Shown piece by piece: positions 26,726 through 36,019 of a stretch of 64,000 nt of DNA (its first letter is position 1; each line of letters opens with the position of its first letter). The translations under genes were made by a program, and so were the position numbers. The notes beneath the pieces were generated by a model that was not told the DNA's origin, did no database searches, and was given only the letters and a program-made list of their open reading frames with translations. Source of the stretch: Sphingobacterium multivorum (GTDB taxonomy: Bacteria; Bacteroidota; Bacteroidia; Sphingobacteriales; Sphingobacteriaceae); the NCBI RefSeq assembly GCF_900457465.1, contig NZ_UAUU01000009.1:992001-1056000 (forward strand), given 5' to 3'.

Positions 26726-28285
26726 ATGAAAGGCGAAGCTTCTAGAACATCTAAGAGTCTGAAAAATGCAAGATATGCGATCTTGTTTTATTTTCTTTAT
26801 CTTTTCTTGCAGTTTTTTTCCAGAAAGGTTTTTTTAGATAAATTAGGGGCAGAATTACTTGGTCTAAGTACGACAATAGCAAATATTTTAAGTTTTTTAA
26901 ATTTAGCGGAATTGGGGGTTGCAGCAGCGGTTTCTTTTAGCTTATATAAACCGTTGCTGGATCGTAATGAAAATGAAATAAACAATATCATGTCCATACA
27001 GGGCTGGCTTTATCGAAAAGTAGCCCGAGTTGTTCTTGTTGTAGCATTGTTTTTGCTCCTAGCTATTCCCTTTATATTCCGTAATACGTCTATTTCGTTG
27101 GGAATTATTTATGCAACTTTTCTGATCTCTTTGGCAGGGGTTATTTTGAGTTATCTAGTAAATTATACGCAAATTCTTTTGGTTGCTGACCAGCGGGAAT
27201 ACAAAGTTAATAGTATCACCCAAGGTGCAAGAATTCTCAAGATTATACTACAGATTATAGCGGTTTACTATTTTCAGAATGGTTATATATTATGGCTGAC
27301 ATTGGAATTGATTTTTTCTGTTCTAACAGCCTATTTTTTGCATAGGATTGTCTTTAAGACCTATCCTTGGTTAAAGATCCAAGTTGCAGAGGGGAGTTCC
27401 TTGAGAGAAAAGTACCCACATATTATCGCTAAGACAAAGCAATTGATCTTCCATCAACTTTCACAGTTCATTTTAAATCAGACCACGCCGATTATTATTT
27501 TTAGTATTTTGTCTTTGACTACAGTTGCTATTTATGGTAATTATATGTTAATTGTAAATGGTATTTTGTTGTTTATCAATGCTATGTTTTCGGGAGCACA
27601 GGCTGGAATCGGAAATTTGGTAGCTGAAAATAATAAAGGTAAAATTTTAGCTTTTTTTGGAGAATTTGCGGTTTTAAAATATTGGATAGTTTCAGTGATC
27701 TGTTTTGTCATGATATTTCAGACGCAAGGTTTTATAGCGTTATGGGTGGGGGAAAAATATGTTTTGCCAATGATAGACTTATATTTATTAGTTGCCTATT
27801 TGTTCATTTTAGTAGTCCGGGTGACAGATGGATTTATTTATGCCTATGGTCTGTTTCAGGATGTTTGGGCCCAAATACTGGAAATGTTCTTAAATCTTGG
27901 ATTATCAACATTTTTGGGTTTTAAATTTGGTCTTACGGGGATTTTGGCTGGAATATTGATAAGTCAATTTTTATTAATGATGTGTTGGAAGCCATATTTC
28001 CTTTTTAAATTTGGAATAAGAGAAAGTTTTGCAATTTATTTGAAAAAGATCTTTATATATGTTTTTTGCATTGTGCTATCTTTTTGTTTTAGCCGCTTGT
28101 TATATTCCTTTCTACCTTATTTTGACAATGTTAACTATTTTCAATGGGTCAAAAATGCACTATTATTATCGATTGCTTATCTCTTAGTCAGTATATTTGT
28201 ATTTGCCAGTATCAGCAGTGATTTTCGTAAAGTAATAGTTAGAGTCAAAAATATAGTTTTATCAATAATGCAAAAAAACACGTGA
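26726..28285 (+). CDS. Oligosaccharide flippase, Wzx-like (locus 1)
   Basis: The 519-residue polytopic protein has about 12-14 membrane segments and belongs to the polysaccharide biosynthesis/MATE-like flippase superfamily. After a short basic N-terminus come NARYAILFYFLYLFLQFFSR and LGLSTTIANILSFLNLAELG, the latter a conserved early loop. It is expected to move the undecaprenyl-linked repeat unit to the periplasmic face. It directly follows rfbA and sits two bases before the predicted polymerase gene. A second flippase gene lies in locus 2 (55444), so each locus has its own. Intact. Confidence 0.85.
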   Translation: MKGEASRTSKSLKNARYAILFYFLYLFLQFFSRKVFLDKLGAELLGLSTTIANILSFLNLAELGVAAAVSFSLYKPLLDRNENEINNIMSIQGWLYRKVARVVLVVALFLLLAIPFIFRNTSISLGIIYATFLISLAGVILSYLVNYTQILLVADQREYKVNSITQGARILKIILQIIAVYYFQNGYILWLTLELIFSVLTAYFLHRIVFKTYPWLKIQVAEGSSLREKYPHIIAKTKQLIFHQLSQFILNQTTPIIIFSILSLTTVAIYGNYMLIVNGILLFINAMFSGAQAGIGNLVAENNKGKILAFFGEFAVLKYWIVSVICFVMIFQTQGFIALWVGEKYVLPMIDLYLLVAYLFILVVRVTDGFIYAYGLFQDVWAQILEMFLNLGLSTFLGFKFGLTGILAGILISQFLLMMCWKPYFLFKFGIRESFAIYLKKIFIYVFCIVLSFCFSRLLYSFLPYFDNVNYFQWVKNALLLSIAYLLVSIFVFASISSDFRKVIVRVKNIVLSIMQKNT

Positions 28286-28286
28286 T

Positions 28287-29501
28287 ATGTTGAAAAAAAA
28301 TAGTTTGAAAGCTGCAAACGTTTTGTTGCTATTTATTTTTCTAACAAGTTTATTTGGATCTTTTTTTGGAGGGATACTTTTATTTATCTGCGCTAGTCTT
28401 TTATTTAAACGAGTCCCCATATCGTATTTCCTATTCGTTGTTTTTGTGTTTTCTGTTGTTGCATTCACGCAGTTTACGACGACAACACAGGGCAATTACG
28501 ATATCGTGCGATATTATATGTACTATAACTTGTTTGCCAATACTACTTTGAATGAATCTTGGTTGTTTATTCTTGATGCCGGGGATCCTTTCTTTCATAT
28601 TTTGCAGTATGGTATCGCTCGGGTTTTTCCGACTGATCCACGGATGTTCAGTTTTATTTTATCATTTCTAAATGGTGGGCTCATTCTCTATGCGGCTTTA
28701 AATTTTAGGATTTATTCGATGAATACAGGAAGTAGAGAACTGGGGCTTAGAAATTTTTCCTTGTTATTTTGGTTTCTAGGTTTCTTTTTATTGATCAGTT
28801 TCCCAAATTATACAAATGTGTTGCGTCAGTATTTGGCGATGGTGCTGTTTTTTGTTGCGATTTCCAGAAAAGCAATAAATAAAAGTTCATGGCAATTTTT
28901 TGTACTTGCAGCACTAAGTCATTGGAGTATTCTCTTTTATATTCTTGTTTTTTTTCTCTTCATTTGGCTTAAAAACAAAGATCGTATGATTCTTACTATT
29001 TCTCCTTTTTTTGGTGTGATTTTACTCGTATTGTTGCCCGTGCTTCCTCTGACATTGAAGATGAAAGAATATCTTCTTGGAGAAGAGATATTAGGAATTG
29101 ATAAGACCATGTTGTTGATCTGTTTGGTAGTACAAATTTTTTTAGTCTATATTTTAAGGCAAGTAAAGAGTGCAGATAAATATTTGTATATCTTGAGTTT
29201 AATGTCGCTCTCTTATGCCTTTCTCTTTTTATTTAATTCGACCATATCTACTCGACATTTCTATTTTTTAGGGATACTTTTGGTCATACTGTTTTTCGTA
29301 ATCCAGAATAATCAAACGATATTGCTAAAAAATAAGGTAAATAGCTTTCTTTTGATGATGATATTCCTGTTATTCTCCTTTTATAACGTTAAAACGTTAC
29401 TTTCCGGAAATTTTGAGTATCGGATTTTTAAAGACAGTCAATATATGAATTCGGTGATAGGTATTTTTGATACGGATTTCCCAGCAGAAATGATAAGATA
29501 G
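28287..29501 (+). CDS. EpsG/Wzy-like polysaccharide polymerase (locus 1)
   Basis: The 404-residue membrane protein has about 10 hydrophobic segments. Features of the EpsG family include GNYDIVRYYMYYN (about residues 70-82) facing the periplasm and a long hydrophilic loop near SFPNYTNVLRQYLAM, where a conserved Arg-Gln pair is often found. Position right after the flippase supports a polymerase role. Wzy proteins diverge fast, so the assignment is from topology and context. A different-type Wzy lies at 58693 in locus 2. Confidence 0.72.
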   Translation: MLKKNSLKAANVLLLFIFLTSLFGSFFGGILLFICASLLFKRVPISYFLFVVFVFSVVAFTQFTTTTQGNYDIVRYYMYYNLFANTTLNESWLFILDAGDPFFHILQYGIARVFPTDPRMFSFILSFLNGGLILYAALNFRIYSMNTGSRELGLRNFSLLFWFLGFFLLISFPNYTNVLRQYLAMVLFFVAISRKAINKSSWQFFVLAALSHWSILFYILVFFLFIWLKNKDRMILTISPFFGVILLVLLPVLPLTLKMKEYLLGEEILGIDKTMLLICLVVQIFLVYILRQVKSADKYLYILSLMSLSYAFLFLFNSTISTRHFYFLGILLVILFFVIQNNQTILLKNKVNSFLLMMIFLLFSFYNVKTLLSGNFEYRIFKDSQYMNSVIGIFDTDFPAEMIR

Positions 29502-29504
29502 CTT

Positions 29505-30383
29505 ATGATAACAGTAATTATTCCCTCATATAACAGAGCACATTTATTGAAACGCACCATTCCAACATATTTACAAGAAGGTGTAAGTAAGGTAATATTG
29601 GTAGATGATTGTTCTACTGATGATACCGAGGCTGTAGTTAAAGAAATGTTATTGCATATTCCTGAATTAGAATATATTAGACTGAGTGAGAATTCCAAGC
29701 AGGCTTTTGCAAAAAACGTTGGGATCAATATGGTTGATACACCATGGATTTATTTTGGGGATGATGATAGTATTTTATATGATAATTGTATACCAATCCT
29801 TTATGAGACTTGTTTAAAGCATCAGGCCGATATTTGTGGAGCTAAAGCTTTGTATATGGATCAAGAGGATGAACGTATAGAATTCCATGAGGTGGTCAGA
29901 AAATATGATATTAATCTACCTACCGGTAAAAAACTGTGTGATTTAGAGCGATTGGAGGCAAATTTTATATATTCGGTAGCGAATCCACAGGAGGTTCCTT
30001 TTGTGCAAGCCTCAGCCTTGGTAAAGGCATCATTAGCAAAAAATGTGATGTTCGATTCTGGTTATTTAGGTAACGGTTATAGAGAGGAAACAGACTTTTT
30101 TGTTCGTTGCATTTTTTTAGGGGCGAAAATCATGTTTAACTCTAATGCGGTACAAATCAATTTACCTCGAAGCGTTTCCTCCGGAGGTTCGCATGCTTCA
30201 GGCAGATTAGCTTGGTATAAATCGACAATTAAAAATAATCATCGGTTTTTAAAGAAGAATTGGGGGCAAATTCAGAAGAAGTATCAGATTTCAAAATCCA
30301 GCGTTGTGGTTGAATTACAATTTGTTTCTGATTTACTATTGGGTGCAATAAAAAATATTTCAAAATCATTATGGAAAAGGTAG
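29505..30383 (+). CDS. Glycosyltransferase family 2
   Basis: The 292-residue GT-A enzyme starts ITVIIPSYNRAHLLKRTIPT. It has VILVDDCSTDDTEAVV for the nucleotide and the metal-binding acidic run YFGDDDSI. The later ERLEANFIYSV and GYREETDFFVR regions include the catalytic-base type ED motif as EET. It adds one sugar to the growing repeat unit on the cytoplasmic face. Donor and acceptor are not predictable from sequence. It overlaps the next gene by 13 bases. Confidence 0.85.
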   Translation: MITVIIPSYNRAHLLKRTIPTYLQEGVSKVILVDDCSTDDTEAVVKEMLLHIPELEYIRLSENSKQAFAKNVGINMVDTPWIYFGDDDSILYDNCIPILYETCLKHQADICGAKALYMDQEDERIEFHEVVRKYDINLPTGKKLCDLERLEANFIYSVANPQEVPFVQASALVKASLAKNVMFDSGYLGNGYREETDFFVRCIFLGAKIMFNSNAVQINLPRSVSSGGSHASGRLAWYKSTIKNNHRFLKKNWGQIQKKYQISKSSVVVELQFVSDLLLGAIKNISKSLWKR

Positions 30384-31420
30384 ACAGGAAAAAATGTTTT
30401 TTGGTGTCCTACAATGGACTGTCCAACTCTGGTGGTGTTGAGAAAGTGTGTTTTTATCTTAATAAGATAATGACAGACAAGGGGTTCGATGTGATTGTTG
30501 TTGACAGAAATCTGATTGAAAAAACTAAATATGCACAAATATTTATTCGTGTTTTTGGAAAGCTTCACGTCATAGCATTTACTTTTTTTGCATCATTATT
30601 TATAAGGAATAATAGAAATAAAGGGGATGTGAAAATTGCTCATGGCTTTAATGCTCCTTTTTTCAAAAACGACTATCTCTTTATTCATGGTACATTGAAA
30701 GGATACTGTTTAAAAACTAAGACTAGAATAAGCTGGTCTCATCGCATTCTTTTTCAATTGGAGCGTATCGCTGTAAAAAATGCAGACAAGATACTTGCGG
30801 TATCCCAGAATGCTATCGACGAAGTGAAGCAATACTATACAAAGGCCGAAAGGCAATTTTTTGTTGTACATAATGGAGTAGATGACACCACTTTTTTACC
30901 TCTAAACGAAAAAAAAGGGAATACTTATATCAATGTGTTATATTGTGGAAGACTTGACGAAGGAAAGGGGCTTCAAAAACTTTTGGAATTGGCGAGGTTG
31001 GTTGAGAAAACTGAAAACTTTAAGTTTTCAATAGCTTGTAATAATTCAAATAATGCAGACTTGTTCGACGGCTTACAGAAAACCTTGATTTGTGTCGGTT
31101 TAAATCATGAAAATATTAATACCTTTTATAATTCTGGAGATATATTCTTTTTCCCTTCCCATTATGAAGGGTTTGAGATGGTAACATTAGAAGCACTGTC
31201 AGCAGGAATCCCGGTATTAGGCAATAATGTTGGAGCTGTTGGTGAACTTAAGAATAATAATGATCCTGGAGTAGACATAATTGATTTTGAAAATATCTTG
31301 CAACAAATAAAAACTATGATTGAGACTTACAAAGATAGAAGTACTTTTCTTCACGATTATTATAAAAATAGCTATGGTTTGGATTGTTATATAAATAAAT
31401 TAAACAAAATAATAGTATAA
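30371..31420 (+). CDS. Glycosyltransferase family 4 (GT-B)
   Basis: The 349-residue GT-B enzyme has an early acceptor-side glycine loop NGLSNSGGVEKVCFYLN, a nucleotide-side strand INVLYCGRLDEGKGLQKL and the donor motif FFPSHYEGFEMVTLEALSAG, where the EGFEMVTLE forms the EX7E pattern of retaining GT4 enzymes. It probably uses a UDP- or GDP-sugar; GDP-mannose from the adjacent manC is one option but unproven. It overlaps both the preceding gene and nearly abuts the next. Confidence 0.84.
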   Translation: MEKVDRKKCFLVSYNGLSNSGGVEKVCFYLNKIMTDKGFDVIVVDRNLIEKTKYAQIFIRVFGKLHVIAFTFFASLFIRNNRNKGDVKIAHGFNAPFFKNDYLFIHGTLKGYCLKTKTRISWSHRILFQLERIAVKNADKILAVSQNAIDEVKQYYTKAERQFFVVHNGVDDTTFLPLNEKKGNTYINVLYCGRLDEGKGLQKLLELARLVEKTENFKFSIACNNSNNADLFDGLQKTLICVGLNHENINTFYNSGDIFFFPSHYEGFEMVTLEALSAGIPVLGNNVGAVGELKNNNDPGVDIIDFENILQQIKTMIETYKDRSTFLHDYYKNSYGLDCYINKLNKIIV

Positions 31421-31422
31421 AT

Positions 31423-32493
31423 ATGTCAAAGTTGCTTTATGTGGGTGAAGATATTGCAAGAATTGATTGTGGATCAGATTCAGTAAACAAGCGGAATATC
31501 GATATCTTGAAGAATATTTTTGGAGACCAATTTATTCTTACGCCATTAAAAAGGGGGAATTCAGTCAGCGATAAATTGAAGTTCTATATAGGCGGACTTG
31601 ATTCAACGATTGAACGGCAGGTATTAAAACTATTGGTCAGTGATACTTCAATCCAGTTTGTTTTTATTAGCCAGTCGTTGGTGGGGCGGCTTGCGAAGGC
31701 AATAAAGCGGAAGGTCAAAAGGGATATTGTTATTATTTGTTTTTATCATAATATAGAAAAACATTATGCTAAAGAATTTTTAAAAACTTCAGGTTTGAGG
31801 CATTATCCCTTCTATATATGGGCTTCTTTTAATGAAAGTAGAGCTGTAAGATATTCCGATATTAACATTGTTTTAAATGAAAGAGATGGCCATGTTTTAG
31901 AATCTATTTATCAAAAAAGATACGATTTAATATTACCAGCTGGATACCGTGATCAATTTGAGCAATCTAGGGCATTGACCCATGCATTGGAACAGCCCAT
32001 TTATCTTTTTGTGGGAACGGCATTTTTTGGTAATTTGGACGGGATAGAGTGGTTTATAGAAAATATATTACCCAATGTTGAAGGCAAATTAATTATAATT
32101 GGAAAGGGGATGGACGCTTATAAAGAGAAATATCATCATGAGCGGCTAGAAATATATGGTTTTATGGAAGACTTGTCTACATATTACTATAATGCTTCGT
32201 TGGTGATCGCACCGATATTTTCAGGTGGAGGAATGAAAACTAAAACGGCAGAGGCTTTGATGTATGGCAAGACTATTGTTGGTACAAAGGAGGCTTTTGA
32301 GGGATATGTGAGGGACGATCGTGCAATGATCGAATGTAATAAGGATAACTTTCTGAAAACGTTGCAACGGCTAGAGAAGAGTAGGATTTTTCCATTAAAT
32401 GATTATTCTAGGGGTATCTTCGTTAATTATTACAGTAATGAAGCAATTGAATCTGCTTTAAAAGATAAGTTTAAAAATATAGATATAAAGTAA
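31423..32493 (+). CDS. Glycosyltransferase, GT-B (GT4-like)
   Basis: The 356-residue GT-B protein has C-terminal donor-domain elements PIYLFVGTAFFGNLDGIEWF, KLIIIGKGMDAYKEKY, EIYGFMEDLSTYYYNASLV and APIFSGGGMKTKTAEALMYG; the latter matches the GGGMKxKxxEA motif of retaining transferases that act on rhamnose- or mannose-containing glycans. The N-terminal acceptor domain is not diagnostic. It sits in a tight glycosyltransferase block of locus 1; acceptor and donor unknown. Confidence 0.78.
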   Translation: MSKLLYVGEDIARIDCGSDSVNKRNIDILKNIFGDQFILTPLKRGNSVSDKLKFYIGGLDSTIERQVLKLLVSDTSIQFVFISQSLVGRLAKAIKRKVKRDIVIICFYHNIEKHYAKEFLKTSGLRHYPFYIWASFNESRAVRYSDINIVLNERDGHVLESIYQKRYDLILPAGYRDQFEQSRALTHALEQPIYLFVGTAFFGNLDGIEWFIENILPNVEGKLIIIGKGMDAYKEKYHHERLEIYGFMEDLSTYYYNASLVIAPIFSGGGMKTKTAEALMYGKTIVGTKEAFEGYVRDDRAMIECNKDNFLKTLQRLEKSRIFPLNDYSRGIFVNYYSNEAIESALKDKFKNIDIK

Positions 32494-32505
32494 TATTTTC
32501 AATCG

Positions 32506-33291
32506 ATGTCAATAGATGTTTCAGTAGTCATTCCGATGTATAACTCGGAGGATACAATAGTGCGGGCTTTACAATCTGTTGTACAGCAAACATATCAAGG
32601 AAATGTAGAAATAATTGTAGTTAATGATGGGTCTCAAGACAATTCGGAGAATGAAGTAATAGCTTTTAAGCAAGCATATCCTCAGGTGGATTTAAAGTTG
32701 ATCTCCCAGCCAAATGGAGGAGTATCTAAAGCTAGGAATACTGGATTAAGAAATGCAAGTGGAATGGTAATAGCTCTACTCGATTCAGATGATGAATGGC
32801 TTGCTAATAAATTAGAATGGCAACTCCCGTATTTGCGTTCGGATATTGATTTTGTGACTTGTTTAAGGAATAATGATAGGATAGGGTTCCCGTATAAACT
32901 AATTGATGATAAATTTGCATCTGTTACATTAAGGAAGTTAATGATCAAGGTTGTTGGACAAACATCAACAGCTGTATTTAAAAGAAGCATTTTGGAGCGT
33001 ATTGGGCTATTTGATGAGAATCAGAAATATTCAGAGGATGCTAATTATTGGATGAAAGCTTCAAGAGTCGCCAATATGGTAATTCTTAATAAAAAATTAG
33101 TAATAACAGGAGGTGGAAAACCTTCAGTTGGTTTCAGTGGATTATCAAGTAATATTGCCGGGATGGAACAAGGTGTCCAAAAAAATATTAAGGAAATGTA
33201 TACCTTGCGATATATAAATATTTTTGAATATTTTTTCTTTAGAATGTTTTCGAGATTAAAATATGTTGTAAGAAAATTAAAATATAAATGA
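32506..33291 (+). CDS. Glycosyltransferase family 2
   Basis: The 261-residue GT-A enzyme opens DVSVVIPMYNSEDTIVRALQ and has EIIVVNDGSQDNSE and VIALLDSDDEWL (the DxD-like SDD). YSEDANYWMKASR holds the catalytic-base ED motif. Its length fits the minimal GT2 domain with a short basic C-terminal amphipathic tail (FFRMFSRLKYVVRKLKYK) that could dock to the membrane. The stop overlaps the start of the acyltransferase gene (ATGA). Confidence 0.86.
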   Translation: MSIDVSVVIPMYNSEDTIVRALQSVVQQTYQGNVEIIVVNDGSQDNSENEVIAFKQAYPQVDLKLISQPNGGVSKARNTGLRNASGMVIALLDSDDEWLANKLEWQLPYLRSDIDFVTCLRNNDRIGFPYKLIDDKFASVTLRKLMIKVVGQTSTAVFKRSILERIGLFDENQKYSEDANYWMKASRVANMVILNKKLVITGGGKPSVGFSGLSSNIAGMEQGVQKNIKEMYTLRYINIFEYFFFRMFSRLKYVVRKLKYK

Positions 33292-33842
33292 TCTGTAAAT
33301 TATTTTGGGCGGTAAGAGCTATCTTATATAAATTTTTCTTTAAAAAAATTGAATTTCCGTCATATATAGGAAAGCCGGTTTTTCTGCATGGGATTAATAA
33401 AATAGCCATTGGTAGAAGAGTGAGGATTTTTCCAAATGTACGACTTGAGGTACATGGTGATGATTCTTCTTTGACTATTGAGGATAATGTAGCAATAGGG
33501 CAAAATGTACACATTACGTCCGGAGGCAATCTTATTATTGGGGAATCTACAACAATACTGGCAAATGTATTTATTACTAATATAGATCATAATTATACCG
33601 AAATTGATCGACATATATTAGAGCAGGAAATGTTGATTAAAAATACCCAAATTGGAGAAAATTGTTTTATTGGAATTGGAGCCGCAATCCAAGCTGGTAC
33701 TATTTTGGGAAGACAATGTGTAGTTGGAGCGAATTCCGTTGTAAGAGGTGTGTTTCCTGACTATTGTGTGATTGTTGGTGTTCCTGCGCGTATTGTTAAG
33801 AGGTTTAACTTTGATACTCAGCAATGGGAAAAAATAATATAA
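33288..33842 (+). CDS. Acyltransferase, left-handed beta-helix
   Basis: The 184-residue protein is built of hexapeptide repeats (VRLEVHG..LTIEDNVAIGQNVHITSGGNLIIG) and a C-terminal coil typical of xenobiotic/sugar O-acetyltransferases: IGENCFIGIGAAIQAGTILG, VVGANSVVRGVFPDYCVIVG. It should be a trimeric CoA-dependent transferase, probably O-acetylating a sugar of the repeat unit. The catalytic His is likely in ITNIDHNYTEID. It overlaps both neighbours (ATGA with the GT2; coding end precedes the epimerase by two bases). Confidence 0.84.
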   Translation: MICKLFWAVRAILYKFFFKKIEFPSYIGKPVFLHGINKIAIGRRVRIFPNVRLEVHGDDSSLTIEDNVAIGQNVHITSGGNLIIGESTTILANVFITNIDHNYTEIDRHILEQEMLIKNTQIGENCFIGIGAAIQAGTILGRQCVVGANSVVRGVFPDYCVIVGVPARIVKRFNFDTQQWEKII

Positions 33843-33844
33843 AA

Positions 33845-34978
33845 ATGAAAAACATATTAATTACTGGTGGAGCAGGTTTTATTGGCTCCAATTTAGCATT
33901 GAAGCTGATTGAGAAAGGCTATAATATCACAGTTTTGGATAATCTTTCCCCGCAGATTCATGGTAATAATCCGACTGAAACCTCACCTCTTTATTTGAGT
34001 ATCAAAGATAAGGTGAAATTTATTCATGGCTCTGTTACTAATCAAGACGACTGGAAGCTGGCTCTGGAGGGACAAGATGCTATTGTCCATTATGCTGCTG
34101 AAACTGGTACCGGGCAGTCAATGTATGAAGTGAAAAAATATATTGACGTTAATATTGGTGGAACTGCAATAATGCTTGATTTATTGGTGAATTCAGATCA
34201 CAATATTAAAAAAGTTGTTGTCGCATCCTCACGGTCTATATATGGGGAGGGAAAGTATATAAGCCCAGAGTTTGGAGATGTATATCCGACACAACGTACC
34301 ACCGAAGACATGGACAAAGGCGACTTTGAAGTGAAGTACCCTGGCTCTTCAGCATTGGCGTTAGTGGGAACGGACGAAAATTCAAAAATACACCCATCTT
34401 CGGTATATGGTATTTCCAAGCAAAATCAGGAGCAGATGGTTCTCACCGTTTGCCCAACTATTGGTATTGCGGCAGTGGCATTTCGCTATCAAAATGTTTA
34501 TGGCCCCGGCCAATCTTTAAAAAATCCATATACTGGTATTCTTTCTATTTTTTCTACTCAAATAAAAAACGGAAATGGAATTAATATATTTGAGGATGGC
34601 AAGGAAACACGTGATTTTGTGTTTATTGATGATGTTGTCGATGCCACAATATTGGGTTTGGAAAAAGAAGCTGCGAATAATCAAGTGTTCAATGTGGGTA
34701 CAGGAGTGCCTACTGATGTACTTACCGTTGCGAATGAATTAAAACAGAACTATGGTGTTGAAGTGCCAGTAACAGTTTCAGGAAATTACAGGTTGGGAGA
34801 TATTCGACATAATTTTGCCGATCTCATTAAGATTAAAAGCATGCTGGAATTTGAACCAAAAGTGTCTTTTAAACAAGGCCTCAAACAGTTTACATCATGG
34901 GTGAATACGCAACAGGTCCAGGAAGATCAGTATCAGCGTTCGATCGATGAAATGAAAGTCAAGGGATTGTATAAGTAA
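33845..34978 (+). CDS. NAD-dependent epimerase, probable dTDP-L-rhamnose 4-epimerase
   Basis: The ATG at 33845 is chosen because the upstream ATG at 33824 lies inside the acyltransferase gene; the protein is then 377 residues. It is an extended SDR: MKNILITGGAGFIGSNLALKL, the LDNLSPQIHG region, HYAAETGTGQSMYE, SSRSIYGEGKY, YGISKQNQE (YxxxK) and QNVYGPGQSL. The LSPQIHG stretch is, from my recollection, typical of the WbiB-type dTDP-rhamnose 4-epimerases that give dTDP-6-deoxy-L-talose. With complete rfbABCD upstream this makes chemical sense. A simple UDP-hexose 4-epimerase is the alternative. Confidence 0.72.
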   Translation: MKNILITGGAGFIGSNLALKLIEKGYNITVLDNLSPQIHGNNPTETSPLYLSIKDKVKFIHGSVTNQDDWKLALEGQDAIVHYAAETGTGQSMYEVKKYIDVNIGGTAIMLDLLVNSDHNIKKVVVASSRSIYGEGKYISPEFGDVYPTQRTTEDMDKGDFEVKYPGSSALALVGTDENSKIHPSSVYGISKQNQEQMVLTVCPTIGIAAVAFRYQNVYGPGQSLKNPYTGILSIFSTQIKNGNGINIFEDGKETRDFVFIDDVVDATILGLEKEAANNQVFNVGTGVPTDVLTVANELKQNYGVEVPVTVSGNYRLGDIRHNFADLIKIKSMLEFEPKVSFKQGLKQFTSWVNTQQVQEDQYQRSIDEMKVKGLYK

Positions 34979-34983
34979 AAGCT

Positions 34984-36018
34984 ATGGCAGAGTGTGTTCT
35001 TGTCAATAAAAGAGTATTGCTGGTCTCGGTAAAGTTTTTTAATTACGAATGTCTGATTAAGAAACAACTTGAGGAAATGGGGGGCATTGTTGATTTATTT
35101 GATGAACGCCCATCAAATTCCTTTTTTAGCAAAGCCATTATTCGTATAAAAAAGGAGGTTTATGCCCAAAAGATCAATTCCTATTTTAAAGGAGTAATCG
35201 AAAAAATAAAGTCTAATCGATATCATTATTTTTTGCTGATTAAAGGTGAAGCGACGCCGCAGTTTTTTATTGATTTTTTGAGAAAAAATAATCCTGATAT
35301 AAAACTTATATTTTATACATACGATTCTTTCAAAAATAATTCGAATGGACTTGCAATATTGCCAAACTTTGATTATAAATATACTTTTGACAGTGAAGAC
35401 TCCAAAAAGTATAATATTGGTTTCAGACCGTTATTTTACGCAGAAGACTACAGTGCGCTCTACACACAAAAAGATGCGATTTTGTATGATCTGGCCTTTA
35501 TTGGTACAGCGCATTCTGATCGTTATTTAATTGCTGAGACAGCACGATCCTGGTGTCAGAATAATTTTCTTAAAATGTTTACTTTCTATTATTCGCCTAG
35601 TAAAACCTTATTTAAGTTTAAAAAGTTGGTAGATAAGAACTTTAGGAATTTTGACTTTAATAAGATTTCGTTTCAAAGTCTCTCGCATAATCAAATTATT
35701 GACATTTATAGATCTTCGAAAGTGATATTGGATATTAATCATCCAGGTCAAAATGGGTTGACTATGAGGACTTTCGAAACCCTTGGTAGCGGCAGAAAGC
35801 TTATTACAACCAATCCCGATATAAAAAAATATCCATTTTTCGATCCGCAAAATATTTATATCATTGATCGAGATCATGTTGATTTTCAACTAGATTTTTT
35901 TAGAAGTGAGTTTAAAGCTATTGACCCGGAGTTATTAAAGAGCATGTCATTGCAGGGGTGGGTGGAAGAAGTCTTTGGTATAAGAAATGTAAACTATTGG
36001 AATGATATATTAACGTAG
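34984..36018 (+). CDS. CgeB-like glycosyltransferase
   Basis: The 344-residue protein resembles CgeB/spore-maturation-type glycosyltransferases of the GT-B fold. The N-terminal part has RVLLVSVKFFNYECLIKKQL and FDERPSNSFF; the middle has FIGTAHSDRY (a typical strand-turn), and the C-terminal donor domain has VILDINHPGQNGLTMRTFE and TLGSGRKLITTNPDI. These match the RxFE...G..L(I/L)T motif of the family. It is probably a locus-1 glycosyltransferase of unknown specificity. It lies 5 bases after the epimerase. Confidence 0.75.
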   Translation: MAECVLVNKRVLLVSVKFFNYECLIKKQLEEMGGIVDLFDERPSNSFFSKAIIRIKKEVYAQKINSYFKGVIEKIKSNRYHYFLLIKGEATPQFFIDFLRKNNPDIKLIFYTYDSFKNNSNGLAILPNFDYKYTFDSEDSKKYNIGFRPLFYAEDYSALYTQKDAILYDLAFIGTAHSDRYLIAETARSWCQNNFLKMFTFYYSPSKTLFKFKKLVDKNFRNFDFNKISFQSLSHNQIIDIYRSSKVILDINHPGQNGLTMRTFETLGSGRKLITTNPDIKKYPFFDPQNIYIIDRDHVDFQLDFFRSEFKAIDPELLKSMSLQGWVEEVFGIRNVNYWNDILT

Positions 36019-36019
36019 T

